DNA from: an uncultured Spirochaetia bacterium
GTDB lineage: Bacteria; Spirochaetota; Brachyspiria; Brachyspirales; Brachyspiraceae
DNA: 44,635 nucleotides
Reading direction: 5' to 3'
NCBI GenBank assembly: GCA_947038115.1
Contig: CAMQVF010000008.1
Coordinates: 1-44,635, forward strand
A program made the translations under genes and the position numbers. Positions 15,355 to 25,800 of this stretch are shown piece by piece. The number at the start of each line of letters is the position of its first letter. Position 1 is the first letter of the stretch. Below the pieces are notes generated by a model. The model worked only from the letters and a program-made list of their open reading frames with translations, ran no database searches and was not told the DNA's origin.

Positions 15355-16884
15355 ATGAATAAAGTATCTATTGATGGAAGAAGTTTGACTATAAAAAGTA
15401 TAGTTAATATTGCTAGAAATAATTACCCTGTTTCTATATGTGAGGATGCTAAGGAAAGGGTGAATAAGGCTCAGATGTATGTAAAAAAATTAGTTGATGC
15501 TAATAAAGTTGTATATGGAATAACTACTGGATTTGGTAAATTCTCTGATGTACATATTGGTAAAGACGACACTGAGGCATTACAAAGAAATTTAATTATA
15601 AGCCATGCATGTGGAATGGGTGAGCCACTGTCGATAGAGACAGTTCGTGCGATTATGGCAATGCGAGTTAATGCTCTTGCAAAGGGTAATTCAGGCATTC
15701 GATTATCAACTATGCAAACTTTGGTTGATATGATTAATAAGAATGTTGTTCCTATAATATATGAAAAAGGTTCTCTTGGTGCAAGTGGCGATTTAGCACC
15801 TTTGTCGATGATGGTTTTAGTAATGATTGGTTTGGGTGAAGCTTATTATAATGGTGAAAGAATGAGTGGTCTTGATGCAATGAAAAAAGCAGGTATCACT
15901 CCAATTGTTTTGACTTCAAAAGAAGGCTTGTCACTAATAAACGGAACTCAAGTTATGACAGCTATCAGTGCATTATGTCTTTATGATTCTGTCAATGTTT
16001 TGAAATCGGCAGATATTTCGTCTTCACTTTCAATGGAAGCTTTACAAGGTATTATCGATGCTTTTGACAGTAAAGTTCATGAGGTTAGAGGACATAGTGG
16101 GCAGATAAAAACTGCTTTAAATATGAAAAAATTGGTTGAAGGTAGTGGTCTTATAACAAAGCAAGGCGAGCTTAGAGTTCAAGATGCTTATTCATTAAGG
16201 TGTATATCTCAAGTTCATGGTGCTAGTAGAGATTCTATCGAGTATGTTTACAGTGTTGTTGAACGTGAAATTAATGCTGCAACTGATAATCCGTTAATTT
16301 TTCCTGATGAAGATGAAGTTATTTCAGCAGGAAACTTTCATGGTCAGCCGATAGCATTGGTTATGGACTTTCTAGCTATAGCACTTGCAGAACTTGCTAA
16401 TATTTCAGAAAGAAGACTTGAGAGGCTTGTTAATCATCAATTAAATGATTTACCAGCTTTTTTATCACCTAATGGTGGTTTGCATTCTGGATTTATGATT
16501 GTTCAGTATGCGGCGGCTTCAATGGTTTCAGAGAATAAAGTTTTGGCTCATCCTGCGAGTGTCGATTCAATTACATCTTCTGCTAATCAGGAAGATCATG
16601 TCAGCATGGGTACTACCGCTGCGAGAAAATGCAGATGGGTTTTAGATAATGTTCAAAAAGTTATTGCTTTAGAAACATTTACTGCAAGTCAGGCTATTGG
16701 TTTTAGAGATAGTTCAAAACTTGGAAAATGTACTTCGAAAGTTTATGCTAGAATTAGAGAAGAAATTAAATTTATCGAAGAAGATGTTGTTATGTATGAT
16801 AAAATGGCGATGTTTGATAAATGGATTAAAGATGCTGTTTTAGTAGAAGTTGTTGAAACAGAATTAGGAGAAAGCCTACAATAG
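15355..16884 (+). CDS. hutH: Histidine ammonia-lyase
   Basis: 509 aa, the normal length. It removes ammonia from L-histidine to give urocanate. The MIO prosthetic group forms autocatalytically from Ala-Ser-Gly in GSLGASGDLAPLS (about residues 141-153). Other family signatures are YGITTGFGKF (about 58), QVHGASRD, ATDNPLIF, GNFHGQP and QEDHVSMGTTAARK. GAGGA lies 5-6 bases before the ATG. No hutU, hutI or hutG follows; a terminator ends the unit, so here the operon encodes uptake plus deamination only. Confidence 0.96.
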   Translation: MNKVSIDGRSLTIKSIVNIARNNYPVSICEDAKERVNKAQMYVKKLVDANKVVYGITTGFGKFSDVHIGKDDTEALQRNLIISHACGMGEPLSIETVRAIMAMRVNALAKGNSGIRLSTMQTLVDMINKNVVPIIYEKGSLGASGDLAPLSMMVLVMIGLGEAYYNGERMSGLDAMKKAGITPIVLTSKEGLSLINGTQVMTAISALCLYDSVNVLKSADISSSLSMEALQGIIDAFDSKVHEVRGHSGQIKTALNMKKLVEGSGLITKQGELRVQDAYSLRCISQVHGASRDSIEYVYSVVEREINAATDNPLIFPDEDEVISAGNFHGQPIALVMDFLAIALAELANISERRLERLVNHQLNDLPAFLSPNGGLHSGFMIVQYAAASMVSENKVLAHPASVDSITSSANQEDHVSMGTTAARKCRWVLDNVQKVIALETFTASQAIGFRDSSKLGKCTSKVYARIREEIKFIEEDVVMYDKMAMFDKWIKDAVLVEVVETELGESLQ

Positions 16885-16912
16885 TATAGATAATTATAGG
16901 TTTAATATAAAA

Positions 16913-16957
16913 GTGGGTGGTTTAATTTTTTATGAATTATATCACCCATTTTATTTT
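16913..16957. terminator. Bidirectional terminator between hutH and dus
   Basis: GTGGGTGGTTTAATT (16913-16927) pairs with AATTATATCACCCAT (16935-16949) at 14 of 15 positions, allowing G-U. It is followed by TTTATTTTT on the plus strand. The A/T-rich flanks allow use in both directions. Confidence 0.75.
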
Positions 16958-16963
16958 TAAAAA

Positions 16964-17944
16964 TTAATTAATATTAAATTTATCCAGTAATTTTATAACA
17001 TCATTTATAGACTCACACTGCATGAATTCAACTTTTTTATTTTTATCAAGGTCTGTATAACCCAAATATTTCATAACAAATTTACGCATGAAGTGCACGC
17101 CAGAAGTTTCTCCATAGAGTTCGGCACATCCTTTTAAATGTTTTATTGTTAAGTCTCTAATAGAAATTTTTTTGTAATTAATTGATTCATCAAATATGCT
17201 GTTTAATTCTTGAAATATCCAAGGGCAACCCACCGCCGCACGTCCAACCATGATGCCATCTACTTTTGATGTTTCAAATGCTTTTAAAGCCTCTTCTTTA
17301 GTTTTTATATCTCCATTACCAATGACGATAAAATCACCCAATGCTTGTTTTATTTCAGCGATAGAATCCCAGTCGGCAGTGCCTCGATACATATCGGTAG
17401 CATAACGCCCATGAACAGAAATGAAGGCACATCCCTCTTCTTTTAATGCCAAAGCTCTTTCAATATATCCACCTTCGCCACGGCTGTAACCGAGTCTTAT
17501 TTTTACCGAAACTGGAATTTTAGATGCACTTTTAGCAGCCTTAAGAATAGAAATCATTTTATCTGTATCAGTCAATAATGCTGAACCACCGCCATTTTTT
17601 ACAACTTTTTTTGTGGGGCATCCCATATTGATATCGATAAAAGAATAAAAAGATAAGTCATTCTCTTCTATAGATTTTTTATATTCATCTTCATTATCAC
17701 CAAATAACTGCAATGATAATGGTTTTTCTTTTTCTTGATATTGCATATATCTGTATGTTCTTGATATTTTTCTAGATAGTGCGGCAACGCTCACAAGTTC
17801 AGTAACTAAAAGCCCCGCACCGAAATCACGACAAAGCGATCTAAAAACATGATCAGTATATCCAGCCATTGGAGCTAAAAAGAATTTTGATGGTATATCA
17901 ATATTCGATATAGAAAGCCCAATATTTTTTGTAGATTTATCCAT
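16964..17944 (-). CDS. dus: tRNA-dihydrouridine synthase
   Basis: 326 aa. This FMN enzyme reduces uridines in the tRNA D-loop. The TIM barrel starts with FLAPMAGYTDHVFR (about residues 18-31). The catalytic cysteine lies in NMGCPTKKVVKNGGGSALL (about 106-124), with GRAAVGCPWIFQEL near the end of the barrel and a short helical tRNA-binding domain after it. The sequence fits the DusB-type bacterial group best, but the exact paralogue cannot be fixed by eye. It follows pyk by 37 bases in the same direction. Confidence 0.95.
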   Translation of the reverse strand: MDKSTKNIGLSISNIDIPSKFFLAPMAGYTDHVFRSLCRDFGAGLLVTELVSVAALSRKISRTYRYMQYQEKEKPLSLQLFGDNEDEYKKSIEENDLSFYSFIDINMGCPTKKVVKNGGGSALLTDTDKMISILKAAKSASKIPVSVKIRLGYSRGEGGYIERALALKEEGCAFISVHGRYATDMYRGTADWDSIAEIKQALGDFIVIGNGDIKTKEEALKAFETSKVDGIMVGRAAVGCPWIFQELNSIFDESINYKKISIRDLTIKHLKGCAELYGETSGVHFMRKFVMKYLGYTDLDKNKKVEFMQCESINDVIKLLDKFNIN

Positions 17945-17981
17945 AAGTATAAATTATACCTTTTCTTTCAATAAGAGTCAA

Positions 17982-19412
17982 CTAGTGAATAGTAACAATT
18001 CTAATAGTATTTTCTTGCCATCTACCTTGCCACTGACTACCACTAACAACAAAAGCAGTATCATTATGTTCAACAAACCCACGCTCTATAAGCTCTTTTT
18101 CTAGTAAATCAATTTGTCCACTATGGCTGATAGCTTCACTAAAATTTAAATCTTTTGGAGTATTTATTGTATGCACATTATGACATATCGCAAGAGATGC
18201 ACAATCTTCTAGGTAAGAAGATAAAAATATTATAGGTGTTTTTGGTCTTCTTTTAGATAATGCCTTAACCATTTTTCCTGAACGAGATAATACTATAATA
18301 ACTTTATGATCCATTATATAAGAAAGGTGAGCCGTACTGTCAGATATCGCTCTTGTTATACTGAGAGTATGTTCAGGGGGAGAAAATGTATCTTTTAAAT
18401 AAGCATTCTCTGTGTTCTCTATAATACTAACCATAGCTTTTACAGCCTCAATAGGGTAATCACCATAAGCAGTTTCGCCTGACATCATAACAACATCGGT
18501 TTCATCTAGTACCGCATTGGCTACATCACTAGCTTCTGCTCGAGAAGGTATTGGACTTTTTGTCATACTTTCAAGCATTTGAGTAGCGATGATACTTATT
18601 TTATCAAGTTTATTAGCTAATTTTAATATTTGTTTTTGTTTTGTAGGGACTAATCCAAAAGGAATCTCAACACCCAAGTCGCCACGTGCAACCATTACAC
18701 CATCCGACTCCATGATGATACCTTCTAAATTATCTAATGCTTGAGTATTTTCAATCTTAGATATTATCCCAACTTTTTCATAACCATTTTTTTTCAATAT
18801 AGCTCGAAGTTTGATAACATCATCAGCAGTTCTTACAAAACTCATTCCCAAATAATTAGCACCATTTTCAGCTGCAAATAATGCATCTGACACATCTTTT
18901 TCTGTTAGCACTTCAGTTGTTACATGAGTGCCTGGTAAATTAATTCCTTTGCTACTTAAGATTGTACCACCTGTTATTGTTTTACATGTTACAATTTTAG
19001 CTTCGATGTCTGCACTTTCAACTATTAATTGTATAGTTCCATCAGCGATTAAAAGCATAGAATCTTTTTTTACATCAGTAGCTATATTTGAATGCGTTGT
19101 AGGAATTATATCGCCATCGTCATTTATTTCGTCACCACTTAATCTTATAATATCACCTGCGACAATTTTTCTAGGCTCTTTAAGTTTTCCTATTCTTATT
19201 TTAGGACCTTGTAAGTCTGCCAAAATTGCAACAGTTTTTCCTAGTTTTTGAGAACATTTTCTTATAGTATAAATGTATTGAAAGTGTTCATCATGAGTTC
19301 CAAAAGAAAAGTTTAGACGACAGACATCAGCACCTTCTTTTATAATATTAGTTATTGTATTCTCATCTGACCATCTTGGTCCTATTGTTGCTATAATTTT
19401 TGTTTTTCTCAT
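17982..19412 (-). CDS. pyk: Pyruvate kinase
   Basis: 476 aa. It transfers phosphate from phosphoenolpyruvate to ADP in the last step of glycolysis. Signatures are RKTKIIATIGPRWSD at the N-terminus, RLNFSFGTH, the active-site IISKIENTQALDNLEGI around the conserved lysine (about residues 218-234), VARGDLGVEIP and ATQMLESMTKSPIPSRAEASDVANAV. The C-terminal allosteric domain is complete. The start ATG at 19412 has AGGAAAA upstream. Confidence 0.97.
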   Translation of the reverse strand: MRKTKIIATIGPRWSDENTITNIIKEGADVCRLNFSFGTHDEHFQYIYTIRKCSQKLGKTVAILADLQGPKIRIGKLKEPRKIVAGDIIRLSGDEINDDGDIIPTTHSNIATDVKKDSMLLIADGTIQLIVESADIEAKIVTCKTITGGTILSSKGINLPGTHVTTEVLTEKDVSDALFAAENGANYLGMSFVRTADDVIKLRAILKKNGYEKVGIISKIENTQALDNLEGIIMESDGVMVARGDLGVEIPFGLVPTKQKQILKLANKLDKISIIATQMLESMTKSPIPSRAEASDVANAVLDETDVVMMSGETAYGDYPIEAVKAMVSIIENTENAYLKDTFSPPEHTLSITRAISDSTAHLSYIMDHKVIIVLSRSGKMVKALSKRRPKTPIIFLSSYLEDCASLAICHNVHTINTPKDLNFSEAISHSGQIDLLEKELIERGFVEHNDTAFVVSGSQWQGRWQENTIRIVTIH

Positions 19413-19450
19413 TGTCTATTTTCCTAATTTTTTATTAATTGCTTTTAACT

Positions 19451-19459
19451 ATTATAACA
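19451..19459 (-). promoter_or_regulatory. Extended -10 promoter of pyk-dus
   Basis: TGTTATAAT on the minus strand (19459-19451) is a full extended -10 element. No good -35 box is visible in the A/T-rich sequence behind it. Confidence 0.45.
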
Positions 19460-19547
19460 TACTTTTTAATTTATTTTTTATTTTTTTAAATTTATATATT
19501 GATTTATTTTAATAGTGCAACTTAATATCACTTTTTATAAAAATTAA

Positions 19548-19576
19548 TTGACATTTTGCCGATTAATATATAATCT
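19548..19576 (+). promoter_or_regulatory. Promoter of the tetR-efflux operon
   Basis: TTGACA at 19548-19553; TATAAT at 19569-19574 (15-base spacer), or TAATCT at 19571-19576 (17-base spacer). The start would be near 19582, immediately before the palindromic operator. Confidence 0.6.
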
Positions 19577-19584
19577 TTATCAGA

Positions 19585-19598
19585 ACGGACGGGTCCGT
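19585..19598. promoter_or_regulatory. Perfect palindromic operator for the TetR-family regulator
   Basis: ACGGAC-GG-GTCCGT is a perfect inverted repeat with 6-bp arms. It is G+C-rich in very A/T-rich surroundings and lies just downstream of the predicted transcription start. Binding there would block the promoter of the regulator and pump genes, the usual autoregulatory arrangement of TetR-type efflux repressors. That this protein binds it is inferred. Confidence 0.7.
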
Positions 19599-19627
19599 AT
19601 TTTAATCGGTTATAAAAGAAATTCTTT

Positions 19628-20269
19628 ATGAAAAAATTGCTCAAAGTTGAAAGTCTAACAGACCAAGAAATGCTTATTCTAACTATTGCTCGTGAAGAAT
19701 TTGAAAAAGTTGGATTTCATGCTACGAATGTGGAATCGATAGCAAGTAGAGTTGGTATTGGCAAGGGCACAATTTACAGGCACTTTGGTAATAAGGCTGA
19801 TTTGTTTTATTATACATTATTATTATCAATGTATGAAAATTTAAATAGAATTACAAATCTTTTGAATAGAATTGAGGATCCTTATCAAGCATTAGATTCT
19901 TTGTTTGATGAAGTTGTTCAACGAATTATCTTAGAAGATGTATTAAATAATAGTTTAATCTGGCAGTCTATGTTTATAGATGATTGTAGTGATGAGCTTA
20001 GTTTATACTGCACACAAATTACAGATAAAATTATCACTGAGGTAAGTGTTTTAATATCTCAAATTTTAGAGAGTACTGGTAAAAATACGGTGGACGCTAA
20101 AGTTATAGCAGATTATATATTTTCATCACTAGGTAGTTTTATTTATATGAGAATGAGATATCATAATGAAAGTAGAGATTTGGTTATATCGAAACTAAGC
20201 AATATCAAAATTATTATTTTTAGAGGGCTTGGAATAACTGAAGATATTATACTTAAGTATTGTAAATAA
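19628..20269 (+). CDS. TetR/AcrR-family transcriptional repressor of the efflux operon
   Basis: 213 aa. The N-terminal helix-turn-helix is typical: LTIAREEFEKVGFHATNVESIASRVGIGKGTIYRHFGNKADLF (about residues 19-61 in pieces), with recognition helix KGTIYRHF. The C-terminal ligand and dimerisation domain is all-helical and diverged, so the inducer cannot be predicted. It is the first gene of the operon, followed 27 bases later by the TolC-type channel, and its own promoter carries a perfect 14-bp palindrome. Confidence 0.92.
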   Translation: MKKLLKVESLTDQEMLILTIAREEFEKVGFHATNVESIASRVGIGKGTIYRHFGNKADLFYYTLLLSMYENLNRITNLLNRIEDPYQALDSLFDEVVQRIILEDVLNNSLIWQSMFIDDCSDELSLYCTQITDKIITEVSVLISQILESTGKNTVDAKVIADYIFSSLGSFIYMRMRYHNESRDLVISKLSNIKIIIFRGLGITEDIILKYCK

Positions 20270-20296
20270 AAATTTTATATCGGGAACTTTTAATGT

Positions 20297-21745
20297 ATGA
20301 AAACGTCTAAACTATTAATCAAAAAAAGGCACTATATCTCTTATATGTATTTTCTTAAAACTTTAATTCTATTTTTTATAGTTTGCTTTTCTATTAACGC
20401 TCAAGATTTTGAAGATGAGTGGGCTTTAACAAATGCTATGGATAACAAGTTTACAACTAATGTTGTTAAAGTTATTACCCTAGAACAAGCTATACAATTA
20501 ACTTTAGAAAATGATAAAACTATTAAAGAAGCAGAGTATGATCTTGAGATTGCTAATGTTCAAAAAGACAGAGCTTTTTCTGAACTACTCATGCCAAGTC
20601 TTTCAATTGGTGGATCTTTTAATTATACAGATAGCCGAGAAATTAATGACGGTTTAAATTCTAGTTCTGATTTATGGTCGGCACAAGCTGACCTATCAAA
20701 AGTTATTTTTAATGGTCTAAGAAATTGGAATGCTGACAAAAGACAGGCTATTAATTTTTCTATGTTTAAAGAAATATATGACGAAGTTTTAAAAGATGCT
20801 GTTATAAATACAAAGTTAGATTTTTATAATGCTCTTTTTTCCAGAGAAACTTTTATAGTATTTGAGAAATCTCAATTAGCATTAAGTAATCGTATGGTGT
20901 TTACATATATTCAATATCGAAATGGAATAGTTTCTGAATATGAGTATTTGAATGCTAAGGTTCAATTTGAGAATACAAAGCCTCGTTTAGTGCAATTAAG
21001 TAATCAGTACAATACAATAAAAGTAGAACTGATGCGTTCAATCGGGTTAGAAGATGAACCTATAAATGTCGTTCTTAATGGAGATTTATATTCTGCTACA
21101 AATATAATAATTCCAAGTATTGTTTATGATGAATTGCTTGATATTATTATGGAAAATAATATAGATTTAAGAAATTTAGAAGATAATATACAAATGCTTG
21201 AATATAATAAAAAAATAGCTCAAGCTTACTTTTGGCCAACAGTGAGTGCTTTTGCTGGGGCTAATATATCTCTTAATGATAATATTAATTATTCAGGAGC
21301 TTTTCCAAATACAACTTCAAGCATGTCAAGAGAATGGGAGCCCGGTTTTAATGTCGGTGTAACTTTATCTTACTCACTTGATAGTTTATTACCGTTTTCA
21401 TCATCAGCGAAGATTGCGGAAGAAAGTGAATTGATATTTGAAAAGACAAAAATTAGTTATGATAAACTTAGGGATGCAATAGAAGTTATAAGTAGAGATT
21501 TAATCGCAACTTCAAGATCGCAATCTTTAATGCTTCTTTCGCAAGCTGAAAATGCCACAACAGCTGAGTACGCTTATCAACAAGCACAAAGGCAATACTT
21601 GGGTGGTACAATTTCACAAGTGGAAGTTAATGATGCGGAAGTTACTTATCTTAACGCACAGATTTCATATATACAATCAATATTTGATTACTATTCAAGT
21701 ACTCTTCAGATAATGAAGTTGCTTGGTAGCAAAGGAGACTTTTAA
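20297..21745 (+). CDS. TolC-type outer-membrane efflux channel
   Basis: 482 aa with an N-terminal signal peptide (hydrophobic FLKTLILFFIVCFSINAQ after a basic stretch). Two outer-membrane efflux protein (OEP) repeats follow, with ITLEQAIQLTLENDKTIKEAEYDLEIA (about residues 58-84, split) as the typical first helix and AEYAYQQAQRQYLGGTISQVEVNDAE near the end. It forms the trimeric exit duct for the pump encoded downstream. ATG at 20297 has GGGAA about 10 bases upstream; an internal ATG at the signal core has none. The stop overlaps the adaptor start (TAATG). Confidence 0.92.
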   Translation: MKTSKLLIKKRHYISYMYFLKTLILFFIVCFSINAQDFEDEWALTNAMDNKFTTNVVKVITLEQAIQLTLENDKTIKEAEYDLEIANVQKDRAFSELLMPSLSIGGSFNYTDSREINDGLNSSSDLWSAQADLSKVIFNGLRNWNADKRQAINFSMFKEIYDEVLKDAVINTKLDFYNALFSRETFIVFEKSQLALSNRMVFTYIQYRNGIVSEYEYLNAKVQFENTKPRLVQLSNQYNTIKVELMRSIGLEDEPINVVLNGDLYSATNIIIPSIVYDELLDIIMENNIDLRNLEDNIQMLEYNKKIAQAYFWPTVSAFAGANISLNDNINYSGAFPNTTSSMSREWEPGFNVGVTLSYSLDSLLPFSSSAKIAEESELIFEKTKISYDKLRDAIEVISRDLIATSRSQSLMLLSQAENATTAEYAYQQAQRQYLGGTISQVEVNDAEVTYLNAQISYIQSIFDYYSSTLQIMKLLGSKGDF

Positions 21746-22785
21746 TGTTTGCTATACCGTCACAAAAAATTAATTTAATAATAGTTTTATTATTTTCTTT
21801 AATATTTATATCTTGTAATAAAAACAAAGCAGATGATAGAGAAAGAACGTCAGCTATAAGTGTTTTAGTTGGAGCACCAATTAGGCAGAGTTTGCAAGAA
21901 TATCTAGAACTTTCTGCTGAAATTAAATCTACAAAAGAGGTTGAGATATCATCTGATGTTCCGGGAAAAGTTGCTGCCATAAAAAAATATGAAGGTCAGC
22001 TTGTCAGACGTGGTGAAACTATAGCATTGGTAGACAGGTTTGTAATAGGTGCTAATTATGCTTATGCCACAGTTAGAACACCAATTGCAGGTTATGTAAC
22101 AACGACATATACAACATTAGGGGCATCAGTTACTGCTGGTCAACCTCTAGCAAAAGTCGCTGATATTAATAATTTAGAAGTACAAATTCAAGTGCCTGAA
22201 AGACAAGTATCGAGAATAGCCTTGGGGCAGAAAATATTTATAAGTGTTTCATCAGCTCCGGGTAAAGAAATAGAGGCAACGATAACAAAAAGAGATTTCT
22301 CTGTAAATACAAATACGAGAACTTTAATGGTTAAGGGTGAAATTGATAATAGTGATGGGGCACTTTTACCGGGTATGTTTTCAGATGTTTCTATTCTTAT
22401 GAACTCGGCTGATAATGTTTTAGTTATTCCAAATAGTTCGATATTTCTTGGCGAAGATGGAAAGTCTTATGTTTATGTTGTAGTCGAAGATAATCCTAAT
22501 TTGGCGGATGTCGCTGTTGATACTTCTAAAAAAGATGAAGAGGACAAGAAGAAAGTTTATAAGGCAAGTGTTAGAGAAATTGATATTTTGTTCCCGTCGA
22601 GAGATAGAATTGCTATAAGTGGTGGTATTGAAGATGGCGAAGAGATTGTAATGTTTGGTCGTGAGTTTTTGAAAGAAGGATCACTTTTGAATCCTATTAG
22701 AAATGATAGTTCTTTGTCAGAATATATAAAGATTGAAGATACAAATTCTACAAATGAACTAACTAAAAATCAAGTTAATAATTAG
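21745..22785 (+). CDS. RND efflux periplasmic adaptor (membrane fusion lipoprotein)
   Basis: 346 aa. The signal peptide ends in lipobox FISC at about residue 24, so the mature protein is lipid-anchored in the inner membrane. The barrel-sandwich halves are VEISSDVPGKVAAIKKYEGQLVRRGE (about 60-85, split) and TPIAGYVTTTYTTLGASVTAGQPLAKVAD (about 113-141). The helical hairpin between them is very short, and a beta-barrel and membrane-proximal domain follow. It connects the RND pump to the outer-membrane channel. It overlaps the channel gene by one base and has AAAGGAG before the ATG. Confidence 0.93.
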   Translation: MFAIPSQKINLIIVLLFSLIFISCNKNKADDRERTSAISVLVGAPIRQSLQEYLELSAEIKSTKEVEISSDVPGKVAAIKKYEGQLVRRGETIALVDRFVIGANYAYATVRTPIAGYVTTTYTTLGASVTAGQPLAKVADINNLEVQIQVPERQVSRIALGQKIFISVSSAPGKEIEATITKRDFSVNTNTRTLMVKGEIDNSDGALLPGMFSDVSILMNSADNVLVIPNSSIFLGEDGKSYVYVVVEDNPNLADVAVDTSKKDEEDKKKVYKASVREIDILFPSRDRIAISGGIEDGEEIVMFGREFLKEGSLLNPIRNDSSLSEYIKIEDTNSTNELTKNQVNN

Positions 22786-22808
22786 ATAGGCTTAGAAGGA
22801 AATAATAT

Positions 22809-25800
22809 ATGTATAGTTTTATAGATTTGGTAGTAAAAAAGCCTGTAACTGTGTTTATGATGGTTATAGCAATATCAATAATGGGTTTTATCAGTTTATC
22901 AAGACTAGCCATAGACTTTTTACCTAGTTTAGAAATTCCAATGATTAGTATATGGACTGAGTATGAAGGAGCAGGCCCTGAAGAGGTTGAAAGCTCTGTT
23001 ACTCGTATAATTGAAGGTGCTGTTTCTACAGTTGGAAATATAAAATCTATAACTTCTAGTTCGTCAGAAGGAGCATCTTCTGTGAGGCTTGAATTTGAAT
23101 GGGGTATCGATTTAGATTCAATAACAGTTGATGTGCGTGAGGCATTAGACAGAGTTATATCGGCATTACCTGATGATATTGATAGCCCTATTATATATAA
23201 ATTTTCTACTGATGATATTCCAATTATGACGGTATCTCTTTATGGATCAGACAACTTGGCTGCACTTTATGACCTTGCTGATAATACAGTTTCAGGAAAA
23301 ATTGAGCAAGTTCCGGGTGTTGCTCGTGCTGTTTTAGAGGGAGGGCTTGAAAGTCAAGTAATGGTTGATATATCTTTAAATAGACTTCAAGCTTATGGAT
23401 TAAGTATAAATGATATAGTAAGAATTTTATCTGTAGAAAATAAGAATGTCGCTGGTGGAAATAGTTATGAAGGAATTTATAAATATACTTTGAGGACTTT
23501 GGGAGAATTTGAAAGTATTGATGATATACAAAATGTTGTTATATCGATTGAAAATAGTGTCCCAATAAAACTTAGAGATGTCGCAAATGTATACGAAGGT
23601 TATGATACAGAGACAAGTATAGTTCGTGTTAATGGCTCACCTGCTGTTATTATGGATATCAATAAAGAGGCTGGTCAAAATACAGTTAAAGTTGCTGCAC
23701 AAATTGAGGAGCAGTTAGAGAATTTAAGGCTGCCTCAAGGTGTTGAATATCAAATTGTTTTTAATAGTGCTGATGAAGTTAATGCTGCCATAGGAAATGT
23801 TATTTCTGTTGCTTGGCAGGGTGGTTTATTTGCTATGATAATTCTTTTGGTTTATCTATCTAATTTTAAAACGGTAGGTATTATTGGTATTTCAATTCCT
23901 ATTTCAATTATATCTACATTTATATTAATGTATTTTTCTGATATCACATTAAATATGGTATCATTATCAGGGCTTACTTTAGGTATTGGAATGATGGTTG
24001 ATAACTCCATAGTTGTGCTTGAAAATATATTTTATTATAGGCAAACTGGTAAAGGAAAATATACAGCAGCAGTTCAAGGTACAGCCGATGTCGCATTAGC
24101 AATTTCAGCTTCAACTTTTACTACAGTTGCGGTATTCGCACCGTTTTTATTTGTAGAAGGTCAAACTGGTGAAATGTTTAGAGATTTATGTCTGACAGTA
24201 GTTATTTCGATGCTTGCTTCTTTATTTACAGCATTAACTATTGTGCCAACTTTAAGTGCTAGAATGATTTCGAGTGGTGAGATTATTTTCTTTATGAAGC
24301 CAGTTACAAAAGTTACAAGTGGTTTTCTTTCTAAGGTCGATAATTTTTATACTGGTATCTTAAAAAAATCGATGCAAAATAAAAAGAAAGTAACTATTAT
24401 TAGCCTCGGTATTGTTGTAGCTATTATAGCAATTGGTGTTACATTCATAGGCAAAGAAGGTTTTCCTGAAACAGATGAAGGTCAATTTCAGGCTTATATT
24501 AGAATGCCAGTTGGAACTCGTATGGAGCAGACAGATTTATTTGCTTTAAGAATGGAGAAAGATATTACTTTGGCATTAGGCGATAAACTTGACAGAATTC
24601 AGACTACGGTTATGTCGGGGGGGAATTCACATAGAGCTGGTGTGCGTGTGCAGCTTATAGATAGAGATAAAGGCCGTGAAGATATAAATGTTTATGTAGA
24701 AGAAGTAAGAAAGATTGTTGAAAACTACCCGGGTAAAACAGGTGTTTATGCAGTCAGTCAGTCTATGGGTGGTGGACGTGGTGGAGAAAGTGGAAATATT
24801 AGTATCGAAATTGTGGGTGATGATTTAGAGAGAGCACAAGATATAGCTAATAAAATTTTAGCGACTATCGAGCCAATTGATGGTGTGCGTTCAGCTAGAA
24901 TTACTCGTGAAGATGCTAACCCTGAGCTTTTAATAAGAATAAATAGAGACTTGGCTTCGAAAATGGGTATTAATATTTCTACAGTTGCAGCAGCCGTAGA
25001 GACAGCTTTCGCAGGAACAGATGCTACAAGAATGACGCCGAAAGGTTCTGGAACTGACATTGATGTTTTTGTTCGACTAGATGATAAAGACAGACTCAAT
25101 ATTGAAGATGTTGAAAGAATGATGATACCAACGCCTTTTGGAATGGTTCCTCTTTCAGCAATAGCTAGCATTGAAAAAGATTTTGGACCTACTGCTATCG
25201 ATAGAAAAGATAATAAAAGGCTTCTTAAAATTTCAGCATCAACTTATGGGCGTGCGATAAATGATGTAATTGTTGACATTCAAAACAAAATTGATGAGGA
25301 AGTTTATATTCCAAATGATTACTTTATCAACTATGCTGGTTCGTATGAAGATATGCAAGAAGCAGCGGGTCAACTTATTCAAGCACTTATTTTAGCAATA
25401 GTTTTGGTGTATGCGATTATGGCAAGCCAGTTTGAATCTCTAATTGCTCCTCTTGTAATTTCACTTTCATTGCCATTTGGTATGGCTGGGGCATTAATCG
25501 CTTTGTTTATTGGAAATGAAACTTTAAGTGTTTATAGCGGGGTGGGAGTAATTATACTCGTGGGCATTGTAATAAATAATGGTATAGTCTTAATCGATTA
25601 TATGAATCAACTCATGCTTGGAAAGTATGGGACTAAAATGAAACCAGATGCAGCAGCTATCGAAGCAGGCCCAAGAAGAATGCGTCCTGTTATGATGACT
25701 TCACTTACAACGATATTTGGTCTTTTACCTATGGCATTAGGAATCGGAAGTGGTAGTGAGTTTTATAAACCACTGGCATTATCTGTTTTGGGTGGACTTA

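Noticed and set aside
24758-25171. 137-codon antisense frame inside the RND pump gene
   Set aside because: Shadow of a strongly conserved gene; no family signature.
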